Shown here piece after piece: positions 1-10,670 of a stretch of DNA of 64,000 nt. A model generated the notes under the pieces. It saw nothing but the letters and a program-made list of their open reading frames with translations. It searched no databases and had not been told where the DNA came from. Positions within the stretch are counted from its first letter, which is position 1. Each line of letters begins with the position of its first letter. The DNA is taken from NCBI RefSeq assembly GCF_029407905.1, contig NC_073642.1, positions 5,084,001-5,148,000 of the forward strand. The letters run 5' to 3'. Made by a program: the position numbers and the translations under genes. The DNA is from Bubalus kerabau. Lineage: Eukaryota; Chordata; Mammalia; Artiodactyla; Bovidae.

Positions 1-139
1 AAAAAAGTGAAAAGTGAAAGTGAAGTCACTCAGTTGTGTCCGACTGGTAGCGACCCCATGGACTGCAGCCTACCAGGCTTCTCTGCCCATGGGATTTTCC
101 AGGCAAGAGTACTGGAGTGGGTTGCCATTTCCTTCTCCA
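1..139 (-). mobile_element. Bov-A2-type SINE, cut by window start
   Basis: The antisense Bov-A unit is recognised by its conserved core (cgaccccatggactgcagcc) and by the end near 139 with the ccttctcc motif. The left end shows the agtgaaagtgaag linker that joins the two halves of a Bov-A2 dimer, so the other half probably lies outside the window. Confidence 0.85.
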
Positions 140-414
140 GAAATATTGGAGTATGATAAATGTTGATATTCCCTTGAAGCTGGAAGAAGTGTTGAAGCTG
201 TTGAAAGTGGCAGAATGTAGGAAGATTGGGAGTCTTCTTAGCGTCATGACCTGAGTAAGAAAGATGTGGAAGGCAGTGGGGAATGTCATAAGGACCCTGG
301 GAAAGGATGAACTGGAGCAAGCTCAAGGCACAGAGATAGACAGAGATAGGAAGATGACAATGCAAAGAAGGCCAAGGGCTTGACTGTTAAAGTGTGTCTG
401 TATACACACTTTAT

Positions 415-628
415 GTAAGTTGCTTCAGTCATGTCTGACTCTCTGCGACCCTATGGACCATAGCCCGCCAGGCTCCATGGGATTCTCTCTGTCCATAGGC
501 TTCTCCAGGCAAGAATACTGGGGTGGGTTGTCATGCCCTCCTCCAGGGGATCTTCTCTGCCCAGGGAGCGAATGGTCTCTTGCATCTCCTTCACTGGCAG
601 GTGGGCTCTTTATCACTAGCTCTACTTG
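415..628 (-). mobile_element. Bov-tA SINE
   Basis: Complete antisense Bov-tA. The Bov-A tail unit is on the left (tcagtcatgtctgactc). The tRNA-Glu-derived head is on the right (ggggatcttc, then a degraded ctttatcactagct where the family normally has a B-box-like segment). It is fairly diverged and no clear target duplication was seen. Confidence 0.8.
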
Positions 629-640
629 AGAAATTCCCTA

Positions 641-686
641 TATATACCTACATCTATCTGTCTATTTATCTATCTATGTGTGTGTG
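641..686. repeat. Imperfect TCTA/TG simple repeat
   Basis: Short run of tatc/tctg tetranucleotides ending in gtgtgtgtg, immediately before the next SINE. It is probably derived from the variable 3' tail of that SINE. Confidence 0.6.
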
Positions 687-896
687 CTAAGTTGCTTCAG
701 TCATGTCCAGCTCTTTGTGACCCCATGGACTGTAGCCCACTAGGCTCCTCTGTCCAGATTCTCCAGGCAAGAATACTGGAGTGGGTTGCCATGTCCTCTT
801 CCAGGGGATCTTCTTGACCCAGGAATTGAACCTACATCTCTTAGGTCTCCTGTACGGGTAGGTCTCTCTTTACCACTATCACCACCCAGGAAGCCC
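687..896 (-). mobile_element. Bov-tA SINE
   Basis: Antisense copy with the Bov-A unit (ctaagttgcttcagtcatgtc) followed by a degraded tRNA head that ends in caggaagcccc. It lies next to the copy at 415-628, with only a simple repeat between them. Confidence 0.82.
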
Positions 897-1010
897 CTAT
901 GTATCTATTATATATCTATATATCCTCATCATCAACAACTTTACTCTGTAACCACGTTCATGTTGGTGAACCCAGAAATAAAGAGGAAAAAAACAGGCAA
1001 TTTCCTACTT

Positions 1011-1143
1011 CCTGCTGCTGCTGCTAAGTCGCTTTGATCGTGTCCAACTCTGTGCGACCCCATAGACGGTAGCCCACCAGGCTCTCCCATCCATGGGATT
1101 TTCCAGGCAAGAGTACTGGAGTGGGGTGCCATTGCCTTCTCCG
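1011..1143 (-). mobile_element. Bov-A2 monomer SINE with target-site duplication
   Basis: Single Bov-A unit with the ctgctgctgctgctaagtcg end. It is bounded by an 11-bp direct repeat, atttcctactt, at 1000-1010 and 1144-1154. The intact duplication marks a LINE-mobilised insertion about 0.5 kb upstream of the GABRG3 CpG island. Confidence 0.92.
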
Positions 1144-1154
1144 ATTTCCTACTT

Positions 1155-1649
1155 ACCCTTGCATATATCCTATGAACACAGCTGTTTGACAATATATTAA
1201 AGAAACATCACATCCTTATAATTCTATGAACAGTAGTTCAGAATAAAAAAAAAATACTTTCTAAGACCTATTTTCTTCTCCAATATAAAAGCCAACTTCT
1301 TAGTGAATGTAGTCTAAGGTATGCTGATTTGTAATAATTATATGGTGAAAGATTTACATTCTGAATGGTTATTACTAATGAAAACAAATGCAATTTTCAG
1401 TCTGAGTCTGAAAATATATTCAATGAACTGGGTGTCATACTTCAGCCACATGTCTTTTGCTTTTACCTAGATAGAGGTCTTGGTCTTCAACCTTCAACAT
1501 TCTCTTTCACTACTGCTGGTCATTGGTATGTACCAGTCGCTGTGTGTGTGAAAGGTACACTCCGGGGTTGCTTTTTTCAAAGTACTGCCCAGCAAGCCAC
1601 TTTTCCATGCACAATCTCAGCAGTGCGCTGAAGGGGTTCAGTCGATTTA
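1155..1649. other. Upstream flank of GABRG3, no gene seen
   Basis: AT-rich, apparently single-copy sequence up to about 1500, then rising GC content. I see no repeat family I can name and no ORF that looks like a protein. It may contain distal promoter elements, but nothing specific is visible. Confidence 0.5.
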
Positions 1650-1783
1650 ACACGACGGGTTGCTCAGCAGACCATCTCGCGCCTTCGCCAGGGCGCCTAG
1701 GTGGGGACGTTCTGGGAGGTCTGGGAGCGCAGAGAACCACAATGCGGTGTTGAAATGCCTGGAAGAGCTCATCCTTTCGGGAC

Positions 1784-1837
1784 TTCTAAACCAAGGGGTC
1801 TTTCTAGACGCAGGGATCTTTCTAAACCAAGGGGTGC
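1784..1837. repeat. 18-bp tandem repeat, three copies
   Basis: Three head-to-tail 18-bp units at 1784-1801, 1802-1819 and 1820-1837. Units 1 and 3 are nearly identical (ttctaaaccaaggggt shared). Unit 2 is diverged (ttctagacgcagggatct). The array sits at the upstream edge of the CpG island, about 600 bp before the GABRG3 start codon. Confidence 0.85.
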
Positions 1838-2418
1838 CGATTCTAGGACCCTCTCTTAGGCTCCCGGCGGGATCCCAGAGGCTCCCCGCCCCCTTCCCGG
1901 CCTCACGCTCCGGGTCCATTGAAACCTCTCTTGGCCTCGCGAATTGTCGAGCGTGTAATTGGGGGAACTCCTCCCCTCCCAGGCCGCCTCGGAGGCGCTG
2001 CCCGCCGGAGGAGCGGCCGCCTCCCCGCCCCACCCCCGGGCGCGGCGGCCGCGCGGCCGGCGTAGAGCCCACCGCCCGGCATCTGCGCGCGGCGCGGCTC
2101 TCGCTTCGGGCGCGGTGGGCTGCGCGGGGCCACGGGTATCCGGGCCGCGAACCGCCCGCGCCCGCCAGCCCGCTGCGCAGACCCGGCGCCGGGGCGCGGG
2201 CGGGGCCGGCGTCCCGCGTGGGCCCCGCGGAGGCGCGCGCAGACCCGCCGGCCGTCGGGGGCGCGGCCGCTGCCCGAGTCCGCACTTGTCCCGCCGCAGA
2301 GGCCCGGCGCCGTCGGAGGCAGCGAGGGCCAGGAGAAGCCGCGGAGCGGAGGCCCGTGCCCCGCAGGGAGCCTCGCTCGGCCTGGGGCCGCCGACCCCGC
2401 GCCCCCTTCCGCGGCGGC

Positions 2419-2471
2419 ATGGCCCCGAAGCTGCTGCTGCTCCTCTGCCTGCTCTCCGGCTTGCACGCGCG
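2419..2471 (+). CDS. GABRG3: GABRG3 coding exon 1: GABA-A receptor subunit gamma-3, N-terminus
   Basis: Encodes MAPKLLLLLCLLSGLHAR, with the last Arg codon split as CG/G across the intron. This matches the N-terminus I know for mammalian GABRG3, a ligand-gated chloride-channel subunit of the Cys-loop family at neuronal membranes. Residues 1 to about 17 form a signal peptide: a basic Lys at position 4, a run of leucines, and a small-residue region before the cleavage point. The ATG at 2419 has a strong initiation context (G at -3, G at +4). The frame is open upstream, but only because of GC richness; the chosen ATG starts the signal peptide and agrees with the family. The donor is CG|GTGAGT, phase 2. 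Compared with the human protein as I remember it, position 12 is Leu rather than Phe. In human the gene lies in the GABRB3-GABRA5-GABRG3 cluster at 15q12. Confidence 0.95.
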
Positions 2472-2851
2472 GTGAGTGGCGCCCGGGGTGCGGAGCCTGG
2501 CGGGCGGGCGGCGGCGCGCTCTCCGTCGGTCCCCAGTGTCCGGCGCGCCCGGCCATCGTCGTCTGGGCTGCGGCGTCTCCCGCCGGGGCCGAGCGGGCAG
2601 GAGACGGGGAGTCCGCAGGCGCTTTACCTGTCCCGTCTCCCTCGGCCACGGCCGTCTGCCTCTCCGGGCTAGGAGACCGCAGGCTTCTCTGCAGCCTGAA
2701 GCGCCGGGACTCCGAGACTAATGGGCTCTTCTCCTGAACCTTGTAAGGTCTGGTGGGTTTAAAGGATTTCGAAGCCCAGCATCACTGGGGGAAGCCGGTG
2801 TCTACCTCTTTATCTCGCTCCTCCCCCTCCCCCAAGTGTTTCAGGGTTCCG

Positions 2852-2871
2852 CGCGCGCCCCCGGGCGCGCG
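2852..2871. repeat. GC-only inverted repeat (9-bp arms, 2-nt loop)
   Basis: Arms cgcgcgccc (2852-2860) and gggcgcgcg (2863-2871) are perfect reverse complements around a CC spacer. The alternating CG tracts could adopt hairpin or Z-DNA form. It lies just downstream of the CpG island in intron 1 and is followed by CA-rich simple sequence up to about 2926. Confidence 0.8.
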
Positions 2872-2872
2872 A

Positions 2873-2926
2873 ATACACACACACAGATACACACCAACAT
2901 TCTGTATGTTCCACACACACACATCA
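2873..2926. repeat. CA-rich simple sequence
   Basis: Interrupted (AC)n tracts, including acacacacacagatacacacc and a second ccacacacacacatc block, separated by a near-repeat of caacattctgtat. Confidence 0.7.
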
Positions 2927-3681
2927 ACGTTCTGTATCGTTTCCCTCCTTGAAATCTCCCGGGACCCCGGAGTCAGGTTTCCGAGCGACCCGGTTTAAAC
3001 CTGTCTTTATGAGGAGTAGCAGGGCTGGAGGCAGACAGAGGAGGATGGGAGCATGGTGGGCAGCCAGGAGCTCTGCTTCTCGGAAAGGATTCCCCCAGGT
3101 TCTGTGAACACATGCACGCTACACATAAGAAACCCTTCCGTATGAGCCATTTTCACATGCAGCAGCATGCACAAACCTCCCCGTATGAAGCAAGCATACT
3201 GAAATTGATAATGAGGTTTCTACCTAATACCTGTGGGAAATTACCTTACCATAGACACCCTTGCCCTTCCTCCCAGCACACCAACCAGCTGATGGGAGCT
3301 TAAAAGTAATTCAGGAAGAGATGAAGATGACTCATGAGGATGGAAGGACAGTGGGACCAGAAGGGTTAAACCCTGTTGCTGTAAATATAAATGGAGATTC
3401 TGGGTTTGGTTCCTTTAATTCTGTCTCGGATTTGATCTCTGGTCAAGAGCCTAGAGATTGCCCTGTGCTTTAAAAATTAGAGCAGCTCCCTTCCTTCTTC
3501 TCCCCTCACTACCCCAAGAATCTCCAAGCACCTCAACTCCCCAAACACTTTTAATACCCTCTTCGTTTCCTAGGTTGGGGAGCTTGAGAGCCTTCCTGTG
3601 GGTCATAAGCTCTGCAGGTGTCAGCGTGCAGTGCTGGGAAGTCTTGCATGTTCATTCAAATTCGTGAAGTACTGAGGAACT

Positions 3682-3880
3682 TGTTCAGTCGGGCCTGACT
3701 TTTGTGACTCCATGGACTGTAGCCCACTAGGCTCTGTCTGTGCATGGGGTTTCCTAGGCAGATATATTAAAGTGGGTTGCCATTTCCTTCTCCACGGGAT
3801 CTCCCAGAACCAAGGACTGAACTTGCATCTCTTTCATTGGCAGGCGGGTTCCTCACCACTGAGCCACTGAGGGAAGCCCC
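3682..3880 (-). mobile_element. Bov-tA SINE with target-site duplication
   Basis: Antisense copy with Bov-A unit then tRNA head ending gagccactgagggaagcccc. It is flanked by the 10-bp direct repeat ctgaggaact at 3672-3681 and 3881-3890. It is moderately diverged from the consensus I remember. Confidence 0.92.
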
Positions 3881-4672
3881 CTGAGGAACTAGGAAGGCAC
3901 ATTAACAAATCCTACAAGATGTGAATTTGGAAGGGTTATACTGTGAGGAAGAGAGTCCTGTTCCTCCCTGCCACAAACCGCTGCTTTTTGCAAAGAGTTG
4001 AGAGTAAGAAAGGTGAATTGTATGTGCTGGGGAAGGCAGACTCACTGGGGACTCTCTCAGCCAGGCAGCACACTCCTTGGTCCTTCAACTGAAGTTGCTT
4101 CCTGTCTAAGGAACGAGCTGGGAAGGAAATGGAAGTGTGCTCTCCGAGGCTGACCCTGCTTGGATGTTTCTCTGTTTAGAAACAAATAACACCAGACGTA
4201 ATGTAGATGTCCCAGGTCATATCTCAGTCTGAGATTATGTCTAATTGAATTTCCTACTGCTACTGACTGGATGAAGTGACCTGCAGTTGCAGGTCAGAAA
4301 ATCAACTGTTAAGATCTATAGATACTTAATATGTTAGAAGGAAATCTGCTTATTGTTCTCATTACTTTTTGTGCTTAGTAGGAAGACACCTGGGTGTCTG
4401 AAGCACTCAGGTGTCTAGGGGTTCCTAAAGACACATACAGTCTCTGGGTATTCTTCATTCTTCCATTTTGCCAAGGCAGATGTAACAACTTTAATATATT
4501 CTTTGTCTGGGTTGATTCCATGGCCTTGATAATAGAAGTTGCATATCCGTTGAAAATAATCCAAGTTTTAAACTAACGTTATTGCTATATGACTCTTCTT
4601 TGAAAGTATCTTTGCTCTTTGAATGGGTTACAGACATGTGAAGTAATCCAGTGACCAGCATCGCCTTTCAAG

Positions 4673-4878
4673 TGTTAGTCACTCAGTCCTGTCTGAGTCT
4701 TTGTGACCCCTTGGACTGAAGCCCACCAGGCTCCTCTTCTCTATGGAATTCTCTAGGCAAGAATACTGAAGTGGGTTGCCATTCCCTTCTCCAGGGGATA
4801 TCTCTGACCCACGGATCGAACCTGTGTCTCCCACATTGCAGGCAGATTCTTTACCATCTGAGCCACCAGGGAAGCTCT
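4673..4878 (-). mobile_element. Bov-tA SINE
   Basis: Full-length antisense Bov-tA: Bov-A unit (tgaccccttggactgaagcc) followed by a well-preserved tRNA-Glu-like head (tttaccatctgagccaccagggaagc). No sharp target duplication was seen. Confidence 0.88.
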
Positions 4879-6385
4879 CACTTTTCAAAACTGTTATTAA
4901 TTCTGAGACAGTTCTCATTTGTGCCCTGGCCTGCCTTCCTGGTGTTTAAAAGCCCCAGAGAAGGTTCTGACAGTTGTGCTGTGTGCTGATAGGTTGGCAG
5001 CTCTGTGGAGAGCAAAGCACCCCATTCTGACACCCTTGGAAGAGCTTATTCTACCTTAAAAACACTAAGTCACACCTGGGGCTTAGTGACACCTTAAGTG
5101 AATGCCTAAGTGCCGTCTGAAGTTTAGGAGCTCCTTTTTATCTTTACGGATACATCCAGCTTTGTCTCTGCCCTTGCAGTTGAAGAGAAGGTGTAAGACA
5201 TGAAAGTACCATCCGAGGGCTGAACTGTAAGTTTATTGCCGATTTGTTTTTAAGAAAAAGCTAATGATGGCATTTAGGATCCAACAATCCTGATGACAGA
5301 ACACTCGTGAATATAGCCGACTTGGAATTTAGAACAACAGAACATTTTTGTTTTATTCATATTCTGGTGAGTCCTTGAGATGAGATTGGGTTCTCTACAA
5401 AGGGGAGCTTTTCTGTAGGGCTGGGGTCTGGCCCTAGTGCTGAGAAGCTTTGATTTCCTTTTCTGAAGTCCTGCACAAACTGATGAGGCTTCAGGGTTGG
5501 GAGGAGCCCAGTGCTGGCCCGGAGCATCTCAGCCTGTGCCTGCCTGCTTTCCCCCCAACCCAGCCACAGAACTGCAGGTGCCCCGTTTCACCTTCTGAAG
5601 GGAAGGTGCTGAAGAAGATGTTGCTGTTGTTCTTTTCTTTGTCTCCCCCTTCACCTACTGTGAACCAGGAAGCTTATGCAATTTCAGGAAAACACCCATC
5701 ACCACTTCACCGCTAGAGGGAGAATTAGTCACATTATAATACCTGTTATTGAAGTAGCTCAAAGTATTTTTCAGAAACTAATGCCATGCATACAGAGAAC
5801 TGATGAAGAGTTAGTGTGCTTCTGTGTACATATGGGTGTTGGGGCAAGAGAAGATGCAGAGCGTGGAAAGCATGGTCTGGTCTGTCCTAGTAAGCTGTCT
5901 CTGGGGGAGGGCAGGAGGGGAGAGACAGAGAGACCCCAGAGGGGCAGACGGCTGCACTGTGGGTGACTTGGAAGGAGTCCTGAGGGTGCTACACGTGATC
6001 CTGCCCAGGTGAGCTGTCCCTCTGCCCACAGTGTCCCAAGTGCCTTTGCTGTGGACTGAGCTGCCAGGCCTGTGGGCAGTGGTTGGCTCCCAGCAATCCA
6101 TGTCCTTCTTTAACCCACTTCTTTTAAAGATGATAAAATTAATATTCTTGATAAATTAAATATTCTTCTGTAACATTTTAGATTTGATAATGTTATTTAT
6201 AAAAGTAAAAAGTCTTACCAGTAATTAAATGAAACATATCACTTCTTGAATATCAGTCCCAAATTTTTTAAGTTCCTATTGATGGTGAATATTCAGTGCA
6301 AAAAATCCATGGCAATTTATAGTTCCTATGGATGATGTATATATTCTAAGCTTTCTGTCAAGAAATAGAATTACAGTTTAATATT
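4879..6385. other. Single-copy part of intron 1
   Basis: About 1.5 kb with no repeat family I recognise and no convincing coding signal. ORFs of 60-96 codons here lack any recognisable protein features and occur on both strands. Confidence 0.5.
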
Positions 6386-6523
6386 GTTGTTATCATTTAG
6401 TCACTGAGTTGTGTCCAACTCTTTGTGACCACATGAACTTTAACCTACCAGGCTCCTCTGTGGGATTTTTCCAGGCAAGAGTACTGGAGTGGGTTGTCAT
6501 TTCCTTCTCCAGGGGATCTTAGC
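6386..6523 (-). mobile_element. Bov-A-type SINE fragment
   Basis: Antisense Bov-A unit with a gttgttatcatttagtcac tail at left, ending at ccaggggatctt. The tRNA head is missing, so this is a truncated Bov-tA. An unrelated AT-rich stretch with short tata/ttata motifs follows to 6740. Confidence 0.85.
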
Positions 6524-6742
6524 CAAGGGAAAAGTTAAATGAATTCAATCTTCAAGATATATGCCATATACTATTATCAAAACTTCGTGTATGTGTATAT
6601 ATTCATACAGAACTAGGCTGATACTGCTCTGATCTATGTTAAAGCTAGTTAACACTCATTAAAAGACTCGTACATACCATATGACATATACATAAGATTT
6701 TAAAGATATTATATATTACAGTTATATTATAATATTATATTA

Positions 6743-6953
6743 TGTTGTTGTTTAGTTGCTAAGTTGTGTCCAACTCTTTTGCAACCCCATGGACTGTAGC
6801 CCACCAGGCTGTTCTGTGCATGGGATTCCCCAGGCAAGAATAGTGGAATGAGTTGCCATTTACATCTCCAGGGGATCGTCTCAACCCAGGGATCCAACCT
6901 GTGTCTTCTGCATTAGAAGGAAGGTTCTTTACCACTAAGCTACCAGGGAAACC
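6743..6953 (-). mobile_element. Bov-tA SINE
   Basis: Full antisense Bov-tA with the (gtt)n-like 3' tail on the left and the tRNA head ending in ctaccagggaaacc. It almost abuts the BovB LINE that follows. Confidence 0.9.
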
Positions 6954-6974
6954 TACAGATAATTTATACTATAC

Positions 6975-7633
6975 TGAAAATTTACATCCAGACATCCTAG
7001 AACATAAAGTCAAGAGGGCCTTAGGAAACATTACTATGAACAAAGCTAGTGGAGGTAATGGAATTCCAGCTAAACTATTTCAAATCTTAAAAGGTGATGC
7101 TGTTAAAGTGCTGCACTCAATTTGCCAACAAATTTGGAAAACCTAACAGTGGCCACAGGACTGGAAAAGGTCAGTTTTCATTCCAATCCCAAAGAAGGGT
7201 AATACCAAATAATGTTCAAACTACTGCACAATTGTACTCATTTCACATGCTAGCAAGGTAATGTTCAAAATCCTTCAAGCTAGGCTTCAACAGTACAAGA
7301 ACTGGGAATAGATACACAGGCTAAATTTAGAAAAGGCAGAGGAAGCAGAGATCAAATGGTGAACATCTGCTGGATCATAAAAAAGCAAGAGAATTCCAGA
7401 AAAACATCTGCTTCATTGACTATGCTAAAGCCTTCTGACTGTGGATCACAACAAACTATGGAAAATTCTTAAAGTGATGGGAATACCATACCACCTCACT
7501 TGTCTCGTGAGAAACCTGTATGCAGGTCAAGAAGCAACAGTCAGAACCGGATATGGAACAACGGACTGGTCAAAACTGGGAAAGGAGTACATTCAAGGCT
7601 GTACATTGTCACCCTGCTTATTTAACTTATATG

Positions 7634-7677
<44 letters not shown>

Positions 7678-8612
7678 GTTGCTCAGTTGTGTCCGACTCT
7701 TTATGACCCCATGGACTGCAGCCCATCAGGCTCCTCTGTCCATAGAATTCTCCAGGCAAGAATACTGGAATGGGTTGCCATTTCCTTCTGCAATATGCAG
7801 AGTTCATCATGTGAAATGCCAAGCTGGATGAATCTCAAGCTGGTATCAAGATTTCTGGGAGAAATATCAGTAAATTCAGATATGTAGATGATACCACCCA
7901 AATGGCAGAAAGTGAAAAGGAACTAAAGAGCCTTTTGATGAAGGTGAAAGCAGAGAATGTAAAAGCTGGCTTAAAAATCAATGTGCAAAAAATGAGTATC
8001 ATGGCATCCAGTCCCATCACTTCATGGCAAATAGATGGGGAGAAAAAGGAAACAGTGACAGATTTTATTTTCTTGGGCTCCAAAATCACTGAAGTGACTG
8101 CAGCCTTGAAATTAAACGATGCTTGCTTCTTGGAATAAAAGCTATGAACAACCTAGACAGCATATTAAAAAGCAGAGATGTCACTTTGCTGATGAAGGTT
8201 CGTATAGTCAAAAATATGGTTTCTCCAGTAGTCATGTATGGATTGGAGAGCTGAACTATAAAGAAGGCTGAGAGCTGAAGAATTGATGCTTTTGAATTGT
8301 GGTGGATAAGACTCTTGAGAGTCCCAAACTCTTGAGAGCTCAAACCAGTCAATCCTAAAGGAAATCAACCCTGAATGTTCATTGGAGACTTTGGCCATCT
8401 GATGCGAAGAGCTGATTCTTTGGAAAAGACCCCGATGTTGGTAAAGATAGTGGGCAGGAAGAGAAGGGGGCAACAGTGGATGAGGTGGTTGGATGGAATC
8501 ATCAACTCAATGGACATGAGTTTGAACAAACTCCAGGAGACAGTGAAGGACAGGGAAGCCTGGTATGGTGCAGTCCATGGGGTCACAGATAGTTGGACAT
8601 GACTGAGCGAGT
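6975..8612 (+). mobile_element. BovB (RTE-clade) LINE, 5'-truncated, degenerate
   Basis: Sense-strand BovB from the middle of the reverse transcriptase to the 3' end (ggacatgactgagcgagtg). Broken reading frames still show family hallmarks: the NKASGG segment near 7040, the DHNKLW segment at 7441, GQEATVRTG, and SPCLFNLYAE before 7637. The catalytic segment reads YVDD, and several stops and frameshifts interrupt the frame, so it is inactive. It is interrupted by a SINE at 7640-7792. Confidence 0.93.
7640..7792 (-). mobile_element. Bov-A SINE with (TG)n tail, nested in BovB
   Basis: A (TG)n run of about 36 bp (7640-7675) is the antisense tail of a Bov-A unit. The whole insertion is bounded by the 11-bp duplication atatgcagagt at 7629-7639 and 7793-7803. 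The TG tract is a likely length-polymorphic microsatellite born from the SINE tail. Confidence 0.93.
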
Positions 8613-9140
8613 GAACAATGACAAAAATTAACATAAAAATATATGTCCCAGAAGCCAACTGCCTTGTGAGGTTGTTGCCTTTTTAGGTCCCATCTGAAAA
8701 GCTAAACAGAAATCAGCTTATACTTAATCAGGACAAATAAACCTCAGTGCAATTTTCTGTTTTCTATTTTGTTATCTTTTGTGAAGGAAGATATGTCATT
8801 ATGGTGCACACACTGACAAGCCATGAAGGAAGAAGTTTGCTTGTTTTTTGTGTGTGACCGGCTTTTTTGCATTGGTAAATGGCAGGCCTCCTGGAAGTGC
8901 TACTTTGAAGAGGAGACTGTGCTCTTTTCAGGCCCAAATTGCTGTGCTGCTGAGATGGCCTCACTCACTAAAGAAACTACCTTGTCATTTTGAGGCCTTT
9001 CCATTCAAGTATACCCGGGAGAGGTGGCTGTCAGGCTCAGCCCTTCTTGGGACAGATTCTGATGCTCAGCATTCATTTGGATTCATCTATTAAAGGGCCA
9101 GATGCTAAAGACATGTTAGAAAGATTTTAATTTTTGTAAT

Positions 9141-10128
9141 ACCAGACCACCTTACTTGCCTCCTGAGAAACCTGTATGTAGGTCAAGAAGCAACAGTAAG
9201 AAAAGGACATGGAACACTGGACTGGTTGAAAATTGAGAAAGGAATACGTCAAGGCTGTATGCTGTCAACCTACTTATTTAACTTATATGCAGAGTACATC
9301 ATGAGAAACGCTGGGCTGGATGAAGCATAAGCTGGAATCAAGATTGCCAGGAGAAATATCAATAGCCTCAGAGATGCAGATGACACCGACCTTATGGCAA
9401 AAAGAGAAGAGGAGCTAAAGAGCCTCTTGATGAAGGCTAAAGAGGAGAGTGAAAAAGCTGGCTTAAAACTCAACATTCAAAAAGATGAAGACATGGCATC
9501 ACTCCATGGCAAATAGTTGAGGAGACTATGGAAACAGTGAGAGACCTTATTTTCCTGGGCTCCAAAGTCACTGCAGGTGATGACTGCAGCCATGAAATAG
9601 AAAGAGACTTGCTCCTTGGAAGAAAAGCTGTGACAAACCTAGACAGCATATTAAAAAGCAGAGACATTACTTTGCCAACAAAGGTCCATATAGTCAAAGC
9701 TATTTTCCAGTAGTCATGTATAGATGTGAGAGTTGGACCATAAAGAAGACTGAGTGCCAATGAATTGATGCTTTTGAACTGTGGTGTTAGAGAAGACTCT
9801 TGAGATTCCCTTAAACTGCAAGGAGATCCAACCAGTCCATCCTAAAGGAAATCAATCCTGAATATGATGCTGAAGTTGAAGCTCCAGTACTTTGGCCACC
9901 TGATGTGAAGAGCTGACTCGTTAGAAAAGACCTTGATGCTGGGAAAGATTGAAGGCAGGAGGAGAAGGGGATGACAGAGGATGAGATGGTTGGATGGCAT
10001 CACTGACTCAATGGACATGAGTTTGAATAAGCTTTGGGAGATGGTGAAGGACAGAGACGCCTGGTGGGCTGCAGTCCACAGGGTCGCGAAGAGTTGGACA
10101 CAACTGAGTGACTGAACAATAACAACAA
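9141..10128 (+). mobile_element. BovB LINE, 5'-truncated, degenerate
   Basis: Second sense BovB copy in intron 1, starting at the ataccagaccacc segment in the reverse transcriptase and running to the 3' end with an aataacaacaa tail. The catalytic motif region reads DADDTDLM instead of the usual YADDTTLM. Multiple frame breaks are present. The gap from the previous BovB (8625-9130) looks single-copy. Confidence 0.93.
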
Positions 10129-10670
10129 GCCTACTCTGTACGAGGTGTATCAGTTTGTGTGGTAGGAGGTATGTGAAATCACCAGAGAGTATATACCAAC
10201 CTATATCTCTTCCTTGGCATGCCACATGGGTGCTGTCCAAGGATATCACCTCCTTATGTCCCTACGTCTGCCTAGACCAAAGGTGCTCCATGAGAAGCAC
10301 AGAGTCAGACTCAACTATTTTCAATGAGTGCATTCTGCAGAAGCTGCTCACCTTAAGCTAAAATGAGGTCTTGGCAATGAGAAGTGGAAGCTGCAAGTTG
10401 TTTTTGCCTTGACCTTCAGAAGATCTCAAGGTTGATATTAGGAAGGCTGACTCTGCTTGTTGGCCTTCATGTATTGGATTACTTATTATGCCTATGATTT
10501 AACATGGACTTGGAATTTTTTTATGACATTTAATGAAAGGATCATGTTACGTTAATAGCACTGGCATTCTTCTTATTGGATTCTTTTTTTGTGTGTTTTG
10601 TTTTACTTTTAAGATTTTAGAGGTAATTTTTTGAATGGACTGCGTGTAATGGGGATTTTCTCCCTATTTC

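Larger units (their letters stand above)
1650..2720 (+). promoter_or_regulatory. GABRG3: CpG-island promoter region of GABRG3
   Basis: Very GC-rich, CpG-dense block in an otherwise AT-rich window, densest at about 1980-2420. It surrounds the first coding exon and so very likely holds the transcription start and the 5' UTR. GC-box-like motifs are present, for example gggcggggcc at 2198-2207, and their complement in ctccccgccccacccc near 2021. I see no TATA box, which fits dispersed initiation from a CpG-island promoter. The exact start site cannot be read from sequence alone. Long ORFs here on both strands reflect high GC content and are not treated as genes. Confidence 0.85.

Noticed and set aside
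1660..2418. Upstream in-frame extension of GABRG3 exon 1
   Set aside because: The frame is open but gives an Arg/Pro/Ala-rich stretch unlike the family, and it would bury the signal peptide. The ATG at 2419 has good context and starts the signal peptide.
1647..2672. Long ORFs (up to 271 codons) on both strands across the CpG island
   Set aside because: Several frames on both strands are open at the same time, as expected from high GC content. The encoded proteins are Ala/Arg/Pro/Gly-rich without domains. Only the short frame from the ATG at 2419 matches a known protein.
4800..4878. tRNA genes at SINE heads (tRNA-Glu-like segments here and in other Bov-tA copies)
   Set aside because: The segments are diverged SINE promoters without a foldable complete tRNA or proper anticodon arm.
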